A stretch of 14,100 bases of DNA, taken from CAYMCQ01 sp964389025. GTDB lineage: Bacteria > Verrucomicrobiota > Verrucomicrobiia > Limisphaerales > CAYMCQ01. The translations under genes and the position numbers were made by a program. Numbering within the stretch: the first letter of the stretch is position 1; each line of letters begins with the position of its first letter. The notes beneath the pieces are model-generated. The model was not told the DNA's origin and did no database searches. It worked only from the letters and a program-made list of their open reading frames with translations. The stretch lies in contig CAYMCQ010000095.1 in the NCBI GenBank assembly GCA_964389025.1, positions 1-14,100 on the forward strand, read 5' to 3'. Below, in pieces: positions 13,695 through 14,100 of the stretch.

Positions 13695-14100
13695 ATGTTC
13701 AAGCCAGCCGACCTGTTTGACCTGTCGCAAACCGCGCACGCGCAAATCTTCGACGGCTGCGAATTCGCCTGGGACGCGCTGAAAAAAATCCAGGAATACG
13801 TTGCGCAACAACCGCGACAGAATCCGCCGAAAAGATTTCCCGGCGCAACCATCGGCGAAAAAGTTTTTATCGGCGAAGGGACAATTGTTGAACCCGGCGC
13901 GATGATTCAAGGCCCGGCCATCATCGGGCGCAATTGCCAGATCCGCCACAACGCCTACATCCGCGCGAACGTCATCGTTGGCGACGATTGCGTCGTCGGA
14001 AACTCGACCGAAATAAAAAACTCGCTCCTGTTCAACCACGCCGTCGCGCCGCATTTCAATTACGTCGGCGATTCCATCCTCGGCCACAAAGCGCATCTCG
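13695..14100 (+). CDS. Left-handed beta-helix protein, GlmU-C-terminal-like (cut by window edge)
   Basis: The first 135 codons are present and the frame is open at the right edge. An N-terminal helical segment contains IFDGCEFAWDALKKIQEY (about 18-35). Hexapeptide repeats follow from about residue 50: ATIGEKVFIGEGTIVEPGAMI, then PAIIGRNCQIRHNAYIRANV and IVGDDCVVGNSTEIKNS. The last visible part, PHFNYVGDSILGHKAHL, is typical of the acetyltransferase half of UDP-GlcNAc pyrophosphorylase-like proteins annotated as single-domain 'UDP-N-acetylglucosamine diphosphorylase'. No nucleotidyltransferase domain precedes it here, so an acyltransferase or nucleotide-sugar role is inferred from fold only. 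The gene is divergent from iscS across the inverted repeat. No Shine-Dalgarno site is visible. Confidence 0.9.
   Translation, partial: MFKPADLFDLSQTAHAQIFDGCEFAWDALKKIQEYVAQQPRQNPPKRFPGATIGEKVFIGEGTIVEPGAMIQGPAIIGRNCQIRHNAYIRANVIVGDDCVVGNSTEIKNSLLFNHAVAPHFNYVGDSILGHKAHL

Noticed and set aside
13523..13852. N-terminal extension of the cysteine desulfurase of about 110 residues
   Set aside because: The extension translates the intergenic inverted repeat and the opposite strand of the divergent beta-helix gene. Family proteins start near the YFDYNATTP motif.

Overview
This 14.1 kb window looks chromosomal and comes from a free-living, moderately GC-rich Gram-negative bacterium. My best guess is the Verrucomicrobiota, near the Pedosphaera/Limisphaerales groups. 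That is an inference from the style of the proteins, from starts that mostly lack Shine-Dalgarno sites, and from two kinds of GC-rich or 'AGCTCCAA' palindromic repeats in or between genes. No rRNA gene or other direct taxonomic marker is present. I see no phage, IS transposase, CRISPR array, tRNA or rRNA.

Layout. Positions 1-2649 (minus) hold the first 883 codons of dnaE, the replicative DNA polymerase III alpha subunit, which runs off the left edge. An in-frame palindromic repeat element sits inside it at about 1517-1626. Upstream of dnaE on the same strand is a tightly coupled trio: a family 2 glycosyltransferase and two small uncharacterised proteins, each joined to the next by an ATGA stop/start overlap. 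Reading away from the glycosyltransferase on the plus strand is an integral-membrane GT39/ArnT-like glycosyltransferase (4124-5569). It meets a convergent DegT/DnrJ/EryC1-type sugar aminotransferase (5581-6687). That gene is divergent from an MsbA-like ABC lipid exporter (6809-8671). Together these four form a loose surface-glycan or lipid-A-type neighbourhood.

Positions 8757-9620 carry a consensus sigma-70 promoter placed so close to the start codon that the mRNA is probably leaderless. It drives a secreted protein with a duplicated domain. A histidine phosphatase (minus) and a small conserved-looking hypothetical gene (plus) follow. Then come dnaN, the sliding clamp (minus, 10980-12089), iscS/nifS-type cysteine desulfurase (minus, 12374-13522), and at the right edge a left-handed beta-helix protein of the nucleotidyltransferase/acyltransferase type (plus, truncated).

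The polymerase (DnaE) and its clamp (DnaN) thus lie within about 9 kb of each other, but dnaA is not next to dnaN in the visible sequence. The dnaN leader has a good match to a DnaA box overlapping its proposed promoter. The most unusual items are the repeat element translated within DnaE, the coupled small-protein pair, the leaderless secreted-protein gene and the imperfect inverted repeat in front of iscS. I found no clear new defence or mobile system.
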